Below the pieces are notes generated by a model. That model was not told where the DNA came from, did no database searches, and was given only the letters and a program-made list of their open reading frames with translations. A stretch of 64,000 nucleotides of DNA from Hygrocybe punicea. Taxonomy: Eukaryota; Basidiomycota; Agaricomycetes; Agaricales; Hygrophoraceae. Shown here in pieces: positions 46,101 through 57,537 of this stretch (its first letter is position 1; every line of letters starts with the position of its first letter). The position numbers were made by a program, and so were the translations under genes. The stretch spans positions 4,402,001 to 4,466,000 of the forward strand of contig OY744468.1 in the NCBI GenBank assembly GCA_963556145.1, in the 5' to 3' direction.

Positions 46101-47625
46101 AACTCCGATTTCTCCTGGACAAGCAGAATCATCGAAATATCCTAACACAGGGTCGGTTCACAAAGAGTCGGCTGCTGAAACACCAAAGGAGAAAGACAAG
46201 ACCTCCAAATCTCCTAACACAGGGTCGGTTTACAAGGAGTCGGCTACTGAAACACCAAAGGAGAAAGACAAGACCTCCAAATCTCCTAACACAGGGACGG
46301 TTCACAAGGAGTCGGCTACTGAATCACCAGAGGAGAAAGACAAGACCTCCAAATCCCCTAACACGGCGTCGGTTCGCAAAGAGTCGGCTATGGAATCACC
46401 AAAGGGGAAGGACAAGACCTCTAATTCTCCCAACACAGGGTCGGTTCGCAAAGAGTTGGTTACTGAAATACCAAAGGACAAGGACAAGACTTCAAATAAG
46501 GTCATGAAGCAGAAGAACCAAACCCCGCATAGGACTCCGAAGGATGGCGTTAAAACAGTCGATTTCATCCTTCCAACCGAAGAAAACATGTACGACCCTC
46601 CATCTTTTTCATCAAACAAAAATAAATCACCCGTCGTGCCATCCGATCCGTCTCATTCCATGAAAGGCTTACCTGAGAACGACGGTGACCCAATCGACGT
46701 ATTTCTAGAAATCGAAAAGGAAGAGCCCAATACGACAGGAATAGCCTCTTCGATTGCCGGCCTGAGCAACTTCGAGTTCGGTAATAAGGGCGCGTGGACT
46801 GATTTGGAGACGAATAATTTCACCGACCAAACCAGCTCGGGGCTCATGTGGGCAGGCGCGCAATCTTTAGAGGCCGCCAATCTCCTGCCCTCGATAGATG
46901 GTGTTACCCCCGAACCTGCAGAGCCGGACAATATTCAGGAGGATCCGTGGGGAATAACGACTGGAACAGGGGATCCTTTCCCTTCCCACCATTCCGCTTC
47001 AGATCCACAAGCCGTACAAGCTGAACCCTGGAATTCTACCAAAGAAACCCACATTGTTCCTGAAAATTCAAGTTTTGGTCTCCCTGGGCTGTTGTCAGCC
47101 GCCCACGGTGACTCCTCGACTCTATTCTCATCTCTTCAATCTGAAACACCCGCTGCCGACATGCCCTCGCCTCTAGAGGATAAACTTTTCGAACCACCAC
47201 TGACTCCGAATCCTCCTGTTTCGAACAAGCCTGCCAAATCCCCACTCTCTTCGTCATTTCTCTTTTCATCAACTTTATCGGATCCTCAACCGTCATCGAC
47301 AGAGGAGCCCCCAGAGTTGAATGATGCTGAGAAAACTACCATTCCATCCACTTCTCCGCTTCCACAAACGTCAAATGCTCCAACGTTGCCTGACACGCAA
47401 CTAACATCACCCCAACCCCCGGCCGCCCAGGGGGTAACTGAACCGGCGCAACTTTTGGCGCCACCCACTCAACCGTCACCCATTATATCAAGCGAGGATC
47501 TTCTCGATGAGCTCCTGGGGGGGGAAGGAGCGGAATCTGCTGATAAAACGGTAGAAGAACCGTCCCAACCTCAGGGGAAAAACAAAAAGGGAGGGGGAGG
47601 CAAAAAAGGCAAGAAAAGAAAATGA
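43163..47625 (+). CDS. Hsp70-like (HSPA12-type) ATPase with long repetitive disordered tail
   Basis: Fourteen exons give 1253 residues: 43163-43308, 43365-43517, 43572-43684, 43737-44005, 44059-44176, 44230-44283, 44334-44514, 44565-44655, 44704-44810, 44871-45075, 45130-45274, 45334-45500, 45558-45568 and 45624-47625. The first about 590 residues form an actin-like ATPase: phosphate-1 VIALDIGTTFSGVSY, phosphate-2 LVVDAGGGTLDIS, adenosine motif VWLVGGFAASPYL, and a terminal GPATIVYN. Fungal paralogs often end there. Here the frame stays open for another 650 residues of Ser/Pro/Lys-rich disorder with five 24-residue repeats, KEKG repeats and a basic GGGGKKGKKRK end. Exon 13 is 11 nt. The substrate-binding domain of true Hsp70 is absent. 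Client and role are unknown; the tail could give nuclear or RNA binding (inference). If the tail belongs to a separate gene, no good start for it is visible. Confidence 0.8.
46132..46491 (+). repeat. Five tandem 72-bp coding repeats
   Basis: Units start at 46132, 46204, 46276, 46348 and 46420. Each encodes 24 residues of the type S-K-S-P-N-T-G-S-V-x-K-E-S-A-T-E-x-P-K-E-K-D-K-T. Units 2 and 3 are nearly identical at DNA level; the first and last are most diverged. All keep the reading frame of the Hsp70-like tail. Confidence 0.92.
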
Positions 47626-47753
47626 GGGATTCATGGAGATACCTTTTATATGATAAACGCGATTGTATTCATATTACTTCTACTCAATCACCAATACTGA
47701 TTGAGTTGAGCTTCGACGTTCGTCGTCCGTTTACAACGACGAAACTTGCATTC

Positions 47754-50544
47754 ATGGCTTCGCATAGCTATGCATTACATCAAACCTTTATTGACGAGGC
47801 CACGCCCCGGCTTCAAGTCCAGGTTATCAGCGAGAAAGAACTAACCCCGGAGTTATTCGACGAGTTCTTGGCCAATTTATCGCCGAGCCAGTCGATTGGC
47901 TTATCGCCAGCATATTCTTCCGGTAACCTCATCACCCTCGCACTAGCGTCTCTGTCGAACGTGCTCCTTGTGCACTTCTCTGGCAGCAAGACGAAACGGG
48001 AAGGCAAAAATAACACGAACGATAACGTCAATCGTCGTAATTCAGCGGCACGAAAGCTGCTTGAAGAAAGAGTGTTATGTCGACCGCATGGAAACATTGT
48101 CGCCTTCGACCTTGCACCGCTCGTTCTGTTACTTTTCTCCCATTACAATCTTCGTCTCACGAATGGTGTCGACATCCAGTCGTGCTGCGCTGCCAAGGAT
48201 CGTAATGCCGCCACGTCCATCAAATTTGCTGCTGGAGATATCGAGATCTACGATGATAACATCAACTCCGCATTCCGCGATATGGAGTACGATCCAAGTT
48301 TGACGAGGGATTTGGCCCTTAGGGCGTGGGTGTCACAGTATATCACACAATTGGCTGGGATGGAAGAACGGTTCGGTAAAGCTTTGAAGGTAAACACTGT
48401 AGCTTTCTCCGAAACGGTGAGTACCGACCCGTTATCGAGTTGATGAAATCGGGACTGATCACCAAAAACTTTCCAAGGAACTGGAGGTTCTTGCCAAATT
48501 CGCTCACGATGGGCTGAGACAGGACATGAAGAAGCCCCAGCGAGTTGTACACAGTGCCAATACGGCTTGGGATGCGAAGCAATCCCATCTGAAGGTTAAA
48601 ATGAATCGATTCCAGAACAGGATGAGACAACCATCCTCTAGTCAGGTCAGACAATTTCACTATTCTCTTTCTACTGCTCATCGATTTTATAGCATGTTCG
48701 ATTGCAAGTTGAGAGCGCCAACGGACCTTATACAGTCACTGGGCAGGCTGGCAAAGCCTTCGGCAAATCTTCCAGTGTCGCTTCCGCTGGGCACTTCGAC
48801 GGCAAAGTCATTCGTTCTGTAACTACCATAGGGACCGAGGTTCCCACCAACGCTGAAGCCCAGCGAGCCTCCATCGTTCTTCGTATTCTCCAGGGCAGCA
48901 AGGAGCTTCTCACTAGCAATCCTTGGGTACAAAATATCTGGTTCTCGTCCGACTTGTTGACGTGGCCGCCAGATTGGCCCACTCTCGAATCGCCAGTCTA
49001 CTCTGGACAATCCGACCGTCCTCTCAACGATTCTCAGCTGGTTGTTGTTCAGCATATGCTCTCGTTAGAAAATCGACATCGCATTGTTTTGGTTCAAGGC
49101 CCTCCGGGTAAGTGTTGTATATGGTTGTATTAAGGTTGTAGATATTCATCCCACTTCAGGAACTGGAAAAACTAGCGTAATTTCCTGTTTTGTTGAAGAG
49201 GCTATTGGTGCTGGGTACAAAGGAATCTGGCTCATTGCACAGAGCAACATTGCAGTAAAGAACATCGCCGAGAAGCTAGCAGCAAACGGCTTTATGAAAT
49301 GGAGACTGCTGGTTTCCGAAGAGTTTCATTTTGAATGGTGAGGAATGAGTTTTGCCTTTGGATGATAGAAACTCATTACAATTAGGCATGAACACCTTTA
49401 TAAACACATTTCGGCCAACATTATCCGATCTGAGCAATTCAAAGGTTTCAAGCCTCAGACAACTCTGCAAGGCTATGAGGTTATTCTCTGTACATTGTCC
49501 ATGCTGTCCTCTCCATCATTCAAGTCTTCTGGGATAGCTAAATTTGTCCCCATCCGCACGCTTGTGGTTGATGAAGCCAGTCAGATTGAAATTGCTTCTT
49601 ACATGCCTGCTTTCACCAATTACGAAACAATACGGAAAGTCTGTTTCATTGGTGATGATAAACAATGTAAGGTTCTTCTTACTACTCTTTCAGAACACCC
49701 TTGTGATCTATTCAACTTCAGTACCTCCGCATGGTCAAGAAGACATTCATGAGTTGCAGAGCATTTTTGAATTGGCCAATTTGCGGAGGCTGGCTCTATT
49801 TCTTGACACTCAGTGTTTGTTTGTTTGTTTGTTACATCTTTCCCTTGGTCAGAATATTATTCTTCCTTGCAGATCGAATGCCACCACAAATAGGTGATTT
49901 TATATCGAAGGCTGTTTATGATGGAAAACTCTTGTCCAATCCCCTTCACCCTGTCAAAAAAACTACCATGGCTTGCCATTTTATTGATGTAGTTGGAAGC
50001 AAGGAGAAGTTTGAAGGCAAGAGCTGGATGGTTTGACCTTTCAAACTGTTCATCTTCTATGGTATTGATGTCTCTTTTGATAGAATGTCCTAGAGTGCCA
50101 GGCAGTTTTAAAAATTGCAAGGCAATTTGAAACTGATGGGAAAAACTACCGTATTATCACTCCATATGATGCACAACGTGGATTTCTTGAGGAAGAGATG
50201 AAAGCAGAAGGTCTGCAATGGGGTGACAGATGTTTCAATGTTGATTCATTCCAAGGTCAGATTTTTTCACTTCTCTTGTGAATCCTTCTTGATGTTATTT
50301 TGCAGGAAATGAAGATGACTTCATTATCATATCCCTGGTGCGGTCTAGAGAACTTGGATTTCTCAAGAACCTACGTCGTACAAATGTCATGCTTACTCGG
50401 TGTAAACGTGGAATGGTCATCTGTTCAAGCCGAGTGTTTCTAAATGGACCTCAAGGATCCAAGTCATTGGTTGGTCAGTTGTCAAAATATGTGGGAGAAG
50501 AAGGGTGGCTTGATTCAGAAGATCTGGAGAAATTCAAAATCTAG
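47754..50544 (+). CDS. SF1 helicase (UPF1/SEN1-like fold), agaricomycete orphan type
   Basis: An ATP-driven RNA or DNA helicase. Nine exons give 788 residues: 47754-48416, 48478-48645, 48693-49107, 49160-49337, 49386-49666, 49722-49814, 49873-50030, 50084-50255 and 50306-50544. All superfamily 1 motifs are present: Walker A GPPGTGKTS, motif II VVDEASQIE, III GDDKQLPP, IV YRMPPQIGDF, V DSFQGNEDDFIIISLVRS and VI RTNVMLTRCKRGM. The N-terminal 350 residues lack the UPF1 CH domain and the SEN1 N-terminus, and hold a region (FDLAPLVLLLFSHYNL) I cannot place. It lacks the long regulatory parts of UPF1, so it is not the NMD helicase. A donor at 48390 is an alternative to that at 48417. Confidence 0.83.
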
Positions 50545-50593
50545 TGGAGATTGTTTGCAATTGACAAAGGTTTTTGTTATATAAGCTGGAAAA

Positions 50594-53103
50594 TCATAAT
50601 CGGCTACTGTTAACGACTTCTCCAATCATGGATTTCATATCCCGTAGGGCATTGCTGATGGCATCTTTGAACATCTCAGTGGAAGTAAAGCTACTTGAGA
50701 ACTTTGACTCAATGCCGAATTTGATCACATCGGGGGCCGCTAGATCTGAATGATATCAAGAAAGATGAGCGTAAACAACGCTTCAAAAGCACAACGGCCT
50801 ACAGACAATTAATTCCATAGCCATCCCGGTAGGCGGCCCCAAACCTATGATGGTTCCAATAGTGATGATAATGCAATATATTTGCGAGGCTTACCCGGTC
50901 CCTCGAAACTGATGTCCTGCACTCAATCCGCTGGTACTTAACTTCCATCGCTGGCTGCGTTCGAAAAGTTCATCATCGAACAGTTCTGAGCGTTCCCCCT
51001 CGTCTGGACGAAGCATGAGGCGAAGACCAAGAAGATGTCGATCAATGCCTCTGCCCGTTGCGGCCTCACGAGTCAGTGATACGTGCGCTTGTATCGCGCG
51101 TTGAAGCATATGGTATCTATCGCTAGGCTGATCAGTTGGGCCAGCCGATAGCCAAAACGTTAGGTCACTTCATTCAATAGAAATGAGTACAGCACGCACA
51201 GATTTGGAAGGGTCAACCATGGCCAAAACGAACATACGGCTGTCGGAGGTGAGAGTTCGGATTGTCTCTGTTCGACCTCGTTGAAACATTCTTGTAAGAG
51301 CAGTCTCGTATGTGGGTGTAAACTCGCCACGGGTTCTGTGCCAAGCGAGCTGAAGGACCATTTGAAGGTAGGCGTCAGGGGAGAGGTTGGCTTTGATTAT
51401 GGTTAAAGCAGGTCTCGTGGATATGGAAACGGGCAAGGAGGGAAAACGTACAAATGCCCTTGATCCAGTCAGTGCCATAGTCACTAAACCAAAGCACACT
51501 ATCGTCTGAATCATGGATTATTGTCTTGGCCCTCTCCTCCGCTTCCACGCACTCCCGCTTTATTAACTCATCTACAACCCAATCCAACCTTCTCCATCCT
51601 ATACCTGCAACTCTTTCCCGGCCTTCGAAAGGAACCGACGGAGTTGGAGCCCCGAAGGCATCCTCCTCTATGCCCTGCACCACCGCATACTCTGCAACGA
51701 TGCTTGGTACCAGCGCATCGCACGGAGAGTGCTCACCCATTGCTCCGGCGCGTGTGTTAGATTCCACAATCAAGGTAAAAGCTTTGTCAAACCAACGATT
51801 ACGGGCATTGCGACCAGAGCGGATGTTGTGGAGATGGGAATCGACCTCATTTTGACTGTTGGGAGGGGGGATGTGGTTGGAAGTGTGGGTTTCAGGAGCC
51901 GGCGTTGGTAGTAAAGGAGAATTTGTGTAGTGATCGAGACTGAGGCACATCAGAGAGTTGAGTATTTCGTTGTGGTTTTCCCGATTTTGGATGGAGAGAA
52001 GTTGTAAGTGTTGAAGGTTCTGCAATGACTAGCCATCAGAGAACGGGGATGACCGCTGAGGTCACGACTACCTTTGCCCATAGATCTCTGTGATCAGAAC
52101 TCAATACACCGATAGGTACCGCTCGTTCACCCCTGGTAAACCGGGCATCTACATCCTCCACGACTGCTCGAATTCGCTTCTCTATCTTGCCAACTTCCAG
52201 GAGTTTGATATTTTCGTCGTAGACATCAACCGTGTAGCACCAATCGTGGATCATGATAAAGAGCTTTCGGCAGTCCGGGTGGGAGGGCGGCGGAGCAACA
52301 GAAAGGGCGTCACAATATTCGCGAGGGATCCTTCCTACGTTAAACATTTTTGCGGTAGTTTCTCGCAACCAGATTCCTGGGAAAATCCATGAGAACAATT
52401 ATCGAGCAGTTCACTTTCGTCAGACCTAGTTCGCGGATTAGGGTGCGAACCTGTTCGAGTATCATCTGGGTGAAGATTGGGACTTGAAGCATATGAGTAT
52501 CAGATGCTGCGATGGGATAAAATGAGAAGACACCTATTCATGCGTTCCTTGAATTCAAGTATTCTATATACGAGCCATGCTGCTCGTCTTATCTGCCATG
52601 GCGTGATTCCAGATATACATTGTGGCGATCGTCCTAGGAGAACCTCTGCTGGAACTGTGGTATCGTTGTGGAACGCGAGCCACCAGTTGGAATTGATCAG
52701 GAGTGGGGCGCGCCATTCATGATACGCCCTTTTCATCCAGAAATTATCATCCAACCAATTATGTGGTGAAGTTCTATCAAGTTCTTTACCAGACTACGAT
52801 TAGTTTGAGAACGGAAGATATAATGCGACGGGACTTGAACATGCCTAACAAGCGTTCCTGACATAATTTTCCAACACCTGTTGCGAATTTCTCTGCCCAA
52901 TTTGCGCGCACATCGTAAGACGATTGGTAAGGTTGTCCCCCATGCGCTTCGTCTTCTAGGAGTAGAGGCTCAAGCGATTTTAAGTATTTATTGAGAGTTT
53001 TGCGAAGGTCTGGAATTGGTAGACGGGGGAGGGTTTTGGAAGAGTCCGAGCGCATACGAACTGATGAGCGCCGGATAGGCCGACTCAGGCGATTGGATAT
53101 CAT
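50594..53103 (-). CDS. CAT2: Carnitine O-acetyltransferase
   Basis: Moves acetyl groups between CoA and carnitine, linking peroxisomal or cytosolic acetyl-CoA to mitochondria. Nine exons give 675 residues: 53103-52845, 52783-52534, 52482-52451, 52376-52072, 52019-51452, 51390-51200, 51127-50895, 50844-50807 and 50745-50594. Family signatures: LPRLPIPDLRKTLNKYL at the start, PHNWLDDNFW, APLLINSNWW, ETTAKMFNVGRIP, the catalytic His in GAMGEHSPCDALVPS, and the carnitine-site STSGLSAG. The first intron has a GC donor (GCATGT). The N-terminus (RLSRPIRRSSVRMR) is basic and could target mitochondria; the C-terminus has no clear peroxisomal SKL. It converges with the helicase 49 bp apart. Confidence 0.93.
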
Positions 53104-53224
53104 CGAGGCAGTAAATTATATGTACGTGTCCACTGTCCACTGGCACTGACGAGAAATACCACAGTGGACACGTGACCCAAGTCCCTGAGCTCTTCACTGG
53201 ACAATCCAACAATATTTCAAGTTA
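53104..53224. promoter_or_regulatory. Bidirectional promoter, carnitine acetyltransferase / RMI1
   Basis: The 121-bp gap between opposing starts carries a perfect 12-bp inverted repeat: ACGTGTCCACTG (53124-53135) and CAGTGGACACGT (53162-53173). The second arm overlaps a CACGTG box at 53169-53174. The symmetric layout may serve both genes; this is inference. Confidence 0.55.
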
Positions 53225-54609
53225 ATGGCGCCGCCACCCCAAGTCACTCAGTGGTTACGACAAACATATCCGAAACCACAAGTTGACCCTGTAAGTTGTA
53301 TCTTGACGTACATTTTACCAGTTCACCAAAATCTTCGGTCAGGAATGGCTTGACGCGTGTTATACCTGGATAACTGACGAACACCACTTACATCCATCCA
53401 CAGACCTTGACAAAATCATTCAACATGTTAAAAATCAATTGCTTCAATCGGATCTCGAGGATTCCATGCTACGCGGTACAGGCCTTCCTGCCAATATTTC
53501 CCAGCTTGACAATGTTCACTTGCGTGGCCCACCCGTTCTCGTGGAAATTGTATCGATAACTGAAATCGGCCACAGCGCGTTTAGTTTGCTGAATACGCGA
53601 CAAACTCGGCTTGATAGAGCTGATCTGACCGGATTAGCCGCAGATGAAGCGGCAGAGGATGACGGTCCAGTTCCGAACTATCCGCGTTCGATGTTGCGCT
53701 TTCAGTTGAGCGATGGCTCGACCATATTCGAAGCCATGGAGTATCGTCCTTTGCCTCAACTCCAACTTGGAGTGACACAACTAGGATATAAGGTGTGCCA
53801 CTTGATGTTCTATCGTTTCCCTTCTACACCCCCGTGAGACTTGGTCTCATTGGCCGCTTCGGCAGATAGATGCTCCTGAAGGATGTCTTCATTCGTCGGG
53901 GTATCGGATTTTTGGAGCCAGGGTGTGTTAAATTGGAAGGGTTTCACACAGAGGATCGTGAGGCCGTCCAAGATATAGATTTTGTGAGAGGGTTGCGCAT
54001 GCGTCTTGGGTATGTAATAATAATTATGTCCGCAACGTCGATCCGCTGTGTTGGACTCAAATGGTCATCGTTTCTCTAGAAAACTGGGGTCGGAACCAGA
54101 GGATCAGCACCTGGCAATCCCACCCAGCGGTAATGGCGACCAGCCACCTTCAATAGCGCGTCGTCCTCGACTTCCCGAGATTTCAGAAGCTTCTAGGCCC
54201 TCAGTCCCTAGCCCTTCACGAACCAACCACGAAGTAAACGAGGTCCAGCCCCCTCTGTGCCGAATCTCAAATCCACCACCCCCACCATCAAGCTCCACGT
54301 CCGCCAACTCGCCCTACTTCTCCAACACCACTGATTCTACCGGTGCACACAGCACGGAGATATCTCGTCGCTCCGCGATACTTGCTCGTGAACGCTTGCT
54401 CTCTCCTGCACGTCTGGGACCGATGTACATCAACGACGACGAATTCATGGACATGGGAACTGGACCGCTTCAAGACGACGCGAGCTCGGAATTTGGTGAG
54501 GATGGCATAGTTATCGATGATGCCATGTTACAACAGATCGAGCAGGCTGAGATGGAGGCAATGTTATTGCAAGCAAAGGGGACGACTTGCGGACCTGGAC
54601 TGTCTTCAA

Positions 54610-54644
<35 letters not shown>

Positions 54645-54848
54645 ATACAGAGTTCTTTGACCGCCTCAAGTTCTGGCTTGCCTTCTGGTACAGCGGCCCC
54701 AGCCGAACGAAGGTCTACCACCTCACGTGTCGTGGACGTTATCACGATTGATGATGATGATGATAAAGAGAATTTGCCCTTACCGGTACGACCTTTTCGC
54801 AGGCGGACACTTGAGGATGACGTGATTCAAATCTCGGATTCGGATTAG
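53225..54848 (+). CDS. RMI1: RecQ-mediated genome instability protein 1 (RMI1)
   Basis: A subunit of the RecQ helicase-topoisomerase III-RMI complex that dissolves double Holliday junctions. Four exons give 474 residues: 53225-53290, 53343-53792, 53870-54009 and 54080-54848. The N-terminal helical part (WLRQTYPKPQVDPEWLDAC) is followed by the OB-fold (LRFQLSDGSTIFEAMEYRPL, then MLLKDVFIRRGIGFLEPG). The C-terminal half is disordered, Ser/Pro-rich, and ends with two acidic SUMO-interaction-like motifs (VDVITIDDDDD and VIQISDSD). It is longer than yeast Rmi1 (241 residues), as in other basidiomycetes. A Ser-Gly run is encoded by a hexanucleotide repeat near 54612-54642. Confidence 0.87.
54612..54642 (+). 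repeat. Hexanucleotide microsatellite (GGCTCA)n
   Basis: About five tandem GGCTCA units inside the RMI1 coding exon encode alternating Ser and Gly. The unit length keeps the reading frame, so copy-number changes would alter only the linker length. Confidence 0.85.
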
Positions 54849-54917
54849 TCGCGGAATTTGTATGAACGCTCTATTCGAGTTGTACACGTGTATGGGAGAG
54901 AAATATTGGAGATAGAG

Positions 54918-55932
54918 TCATCCAAGTAGGGCAACTTTTGTCTTCTTCTTCTTCTTTGTATTTGAGAAGTTTCGCCAGCTATCGACGCGTTGCTCTCTCG
55001 TCTCTGCAATGTTTTGAGTGAATACGATTGAAATGTCGTTGTGTCACGAAGGACTGCGCACCCTCCCATTGCTTATCCTCTTCAGCCTTTCGTTTCCTGG
55101 CCGTAACTTCTTCATCCTTCTTCCTTGCCTCCAAACCTTCATTGGCCAAATTCATCTTGATTGCTCTGTCACGAAATTCAAGTGATGTCAGAAAATGTGA
55201 CACAAAACGCAGAGAAAGAGTATGTCTACTAACTTTCTCCGTCTAACCTCTTCCTCGATTAGCAGATCCTTGGATTGCTGGCGTAACTGGACTTTGAATG
55301 GTGGATCCAGTCCCTTTAGCTTGTGGTCACTATCCGGCGTGTTGGGCGGAAGGGAGAGACTCTTGAGTACAAGGGAGCGACTTTGTTGGATTATGGCATC
55401 GAGTTCTTCGCGTTTGGCTTTATCATTGAGTTCAGATTCTGCCTGCGGCGGGCACAGTCACGTCTAGTGTGCGAAGATATAGGAGAGAGCGACAGAACCC
55501 ACTTTTTTGAGCAAATCGAACGCTTCTGGGGCGCGCTCATGTGTGGTCTTGTCAGGATGAATGACTGTAAGGAAGACAATCAGTGACAAGATATTTCCGT
55601 ATTAATTAGATGCGTACACAGTGAAAGTTGTCGATATTTGCGCTTCACACTCTCCTGTGTCGCCGTCTCATCTATATCCAAAATGTCATAAGGACTATCG
55701 GAGCGTTGAAAACTTCACCGCGTTAGGAAGTCATGCGAGCGAGGACGTACTTGAGCTTGAAAGCCATTAGAATGCGCTCAACCTCCAGTTCTCGTTGGAA
55801 GGCAGAAGCCTCGCGGCTGAGGAGTTTCTCCAGATCATTATCAGATATTGGGGGTGCCGGGGTGGATGTCGAGGAGGACGTAGCGGATGCACTGCCGGCG
55901 GGTTGGTTGGCTGACGTCGAAGCTTGAGTCAT
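54918..55932 (-). CDS. J-domain protein, DNAJC8/Spf31-like
   Basis: A probable spliceosome-linked Hsp40. Six exons give 239 residues: 55932-55751, 55694-55618, 55564-55503, 55442-55234, 55165-55062 and 55003-54918. The Ser/Ala/Thr-rich head is followed by a J domain that begins NPYDILDIDETAT and carries HPD (IHPDKTTHERAPEAF). A long charged coiled coil follows (LNDKAKREELDAI, then ARKRKAEEDKQWE). It ends TREQRVDSWRNF and a Lys-rich tail. This order is typical for the DNAJC8 family, which associates with the spliceosome in animals and fission yeast. The role is from family knowledge. It converges with RMI1 (69 bp gap). Confidence 0.87.
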
Positions 55933-56061
55933 TCTGGTGGTTTTTACTAGCCAGTATCAGCCTCCCTTCCCCGAGCTTTTCAGGCTTGAATATTTGCAGT
56001 GTTAATGCGATTTAGAGGTCCGCCAACTTTGACTTTTATCGTAACTCGCAGGCTTGGTCGA

Positions 56062-57118
56062 ATGTTGCAATTTGTGTCCCGGTCAAGGACCTGTTTCCGC
56101 CCTCTGGGGTGTTCGGTATGTCTTACTCACTTCGAAATACTGACGGCCATCTCGAAAAATTTCTAGTCTAGAATACCTCCCGTACGCAACTTTGCTGCGA
56201 TGTTGTGTGATATTTAATAACTTTCCCCGGTCCCTCAGTCTGCCATGTGGAGGAAGATGTCCATTCAAAGGACACCTCCCCGTAGGCCAGCACAGTCTTT
56301 CTCTCGGAAGGATGTCTATGCGGCCAAAAACCGAACTCTGTTCATGTATACATCGGCAGTTGTATGTGACCCTCCCACCACTGCACCTTTTTACCTCATT
56401 CCGCAGATCGTATTTGCAGTTGGTGTGACCTATGCCGCTGTTCCCCTGTACCGCATGTTCTGTGCTAGCACGGGATTCGCTGGCACGCCTAAAGTGGGTA
56501 CTGGTCGATTCGAGGCTGAGCGACTCGTCCCGGTTAATGGCGCAAGGAGGATTAAAGTCCATTTCAACGCTGACAAGTCAGACCAACTACCATGGGAGTT
56601 TACACCACAGCAAAAGTTTGTGACCGTGCTTCCGGGGGAGACGAGCCTGGCGTTTTACAAGGCGAAAAACACTTCGTCGCGTGATATTATTGGTATCGCG
56701 ACATACAATGTGACCCCTGATCGAGTGAGCAATGAATCTAGGGAATTTGCAACTTATTATTGACACGAGCACAGATAGCGCCGTATTTTTCGAAAGTAGA
56801 ATGTTTCTGTTTCGAGGAACAGCGGTTATTGGCCGGTGAGGAAGTTGATATGCCGCTCTTGTTCTTCATAGACAAGGATTTTCTGGAGGACCCTGCATGT
56901 AAAGGTGTCGATGATGTGGTGCTGTCATATACATTTTTCCGGTATGGTCACTCCGCTATCACGTCGGTCTTTCCTACTGACCCCAAATATTTTGCAGAGC
57001 TAGACGGAATGCTGGTGGGCAACTGGAACCTGATGCCACTGAGGATGTTGTGCAAGATTCACTTGGTTTCGGTGGTTACACGAATGCACCGAAAGCTGAG
57101 ATTCGGGACGTTCGCTAA
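56062..57118 (+). CDS. COX11: Cytochrome c oxidase assembly protein COX11
   Basis: Delivers copper to the CuB site of Cox1 in the mitochondrial inner membrane. Five exons give 260 residues: 56062-56115, 56239-56361, 56407-56724, 56775-56941 and 56998-57118. Exon 1 encodes a basic presequence (MLQFVSRSRTCFRPLG). One membrane segment (IVFAVGVTYAAVPLYRMFC) precedes the CtaG/Cox11 beta-domain: CASTGFAGTPKVG, KSDQLPWEFTPQQ, ETSLAFYKAKN. The copper-binding CFCF motif is intact in KVECFCFEEQ. An ORF through exon 2 would end early without the splice at 56362. A minor point is the choice of acceptor before 56239. The call is secure. Confidence 0.93.
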
Positions 57119-57537
57119 AATGTCGACAACGTCAAGTACTGTCGTTTTACGAGTGAACCAGCATATGCATGAACTTGCTGAGGTCCTTCAGTTAGCGAAT
57201 TACGTTGACCAATGCAATTTTCCTCGACAGCATTCCTTCTCAACCGCACTTATTTCATAACAACCGCTTCCGTTGACAGTGATGGGGTTCCTATCTTACG
57301 AGACAGTTGATGGCCAGTCGAGAAACTCTCATACAATTTCGTCCAGTAGCCAGTGGTTAAGCAAGTAGACTCACTGTGTCGTGTATGCACGGATTGGGTA
57401 TGAGCACGATCAGGGCTGGTGAGCGCAGGGATCCGAGTCAGCGCCGAGCGCTGAGGCACGCGCTGAGCAGTGAGCACAGCTTTGGGCGGTCACAGGCTTT
57501 GATCAAGCGGTCACACGTGTTTGCCCACGTATAAACG
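57119..57537. other. Intergenic region between COX11 and the CAF120-like gene
   Basis: A 419-bp same-strand gap with the COX11 3' end and the CAF120-like promoter. Near the right end, GCGGTCACA occurs twice (57486 and 57507) and several GAGCRCAG-like words lie at 57415-57480. No coding exon was recognised. Confidence 0.45.

Noticed and set aside
45592..47625. A stand-alone gene for the repetitive tail
   Set aside because: The exon begins inside the conserved GPATIVY end of the Hsp70-like domain and has a splice acceptor rather than a start codon.
47622..47753. Upstream extension of the helicase N-terminus from 47622
   Set aside because: It would start four bases before the stop of the preceding gene and the added residues look like untranslated leader; the ATG at 47754 is preferred.
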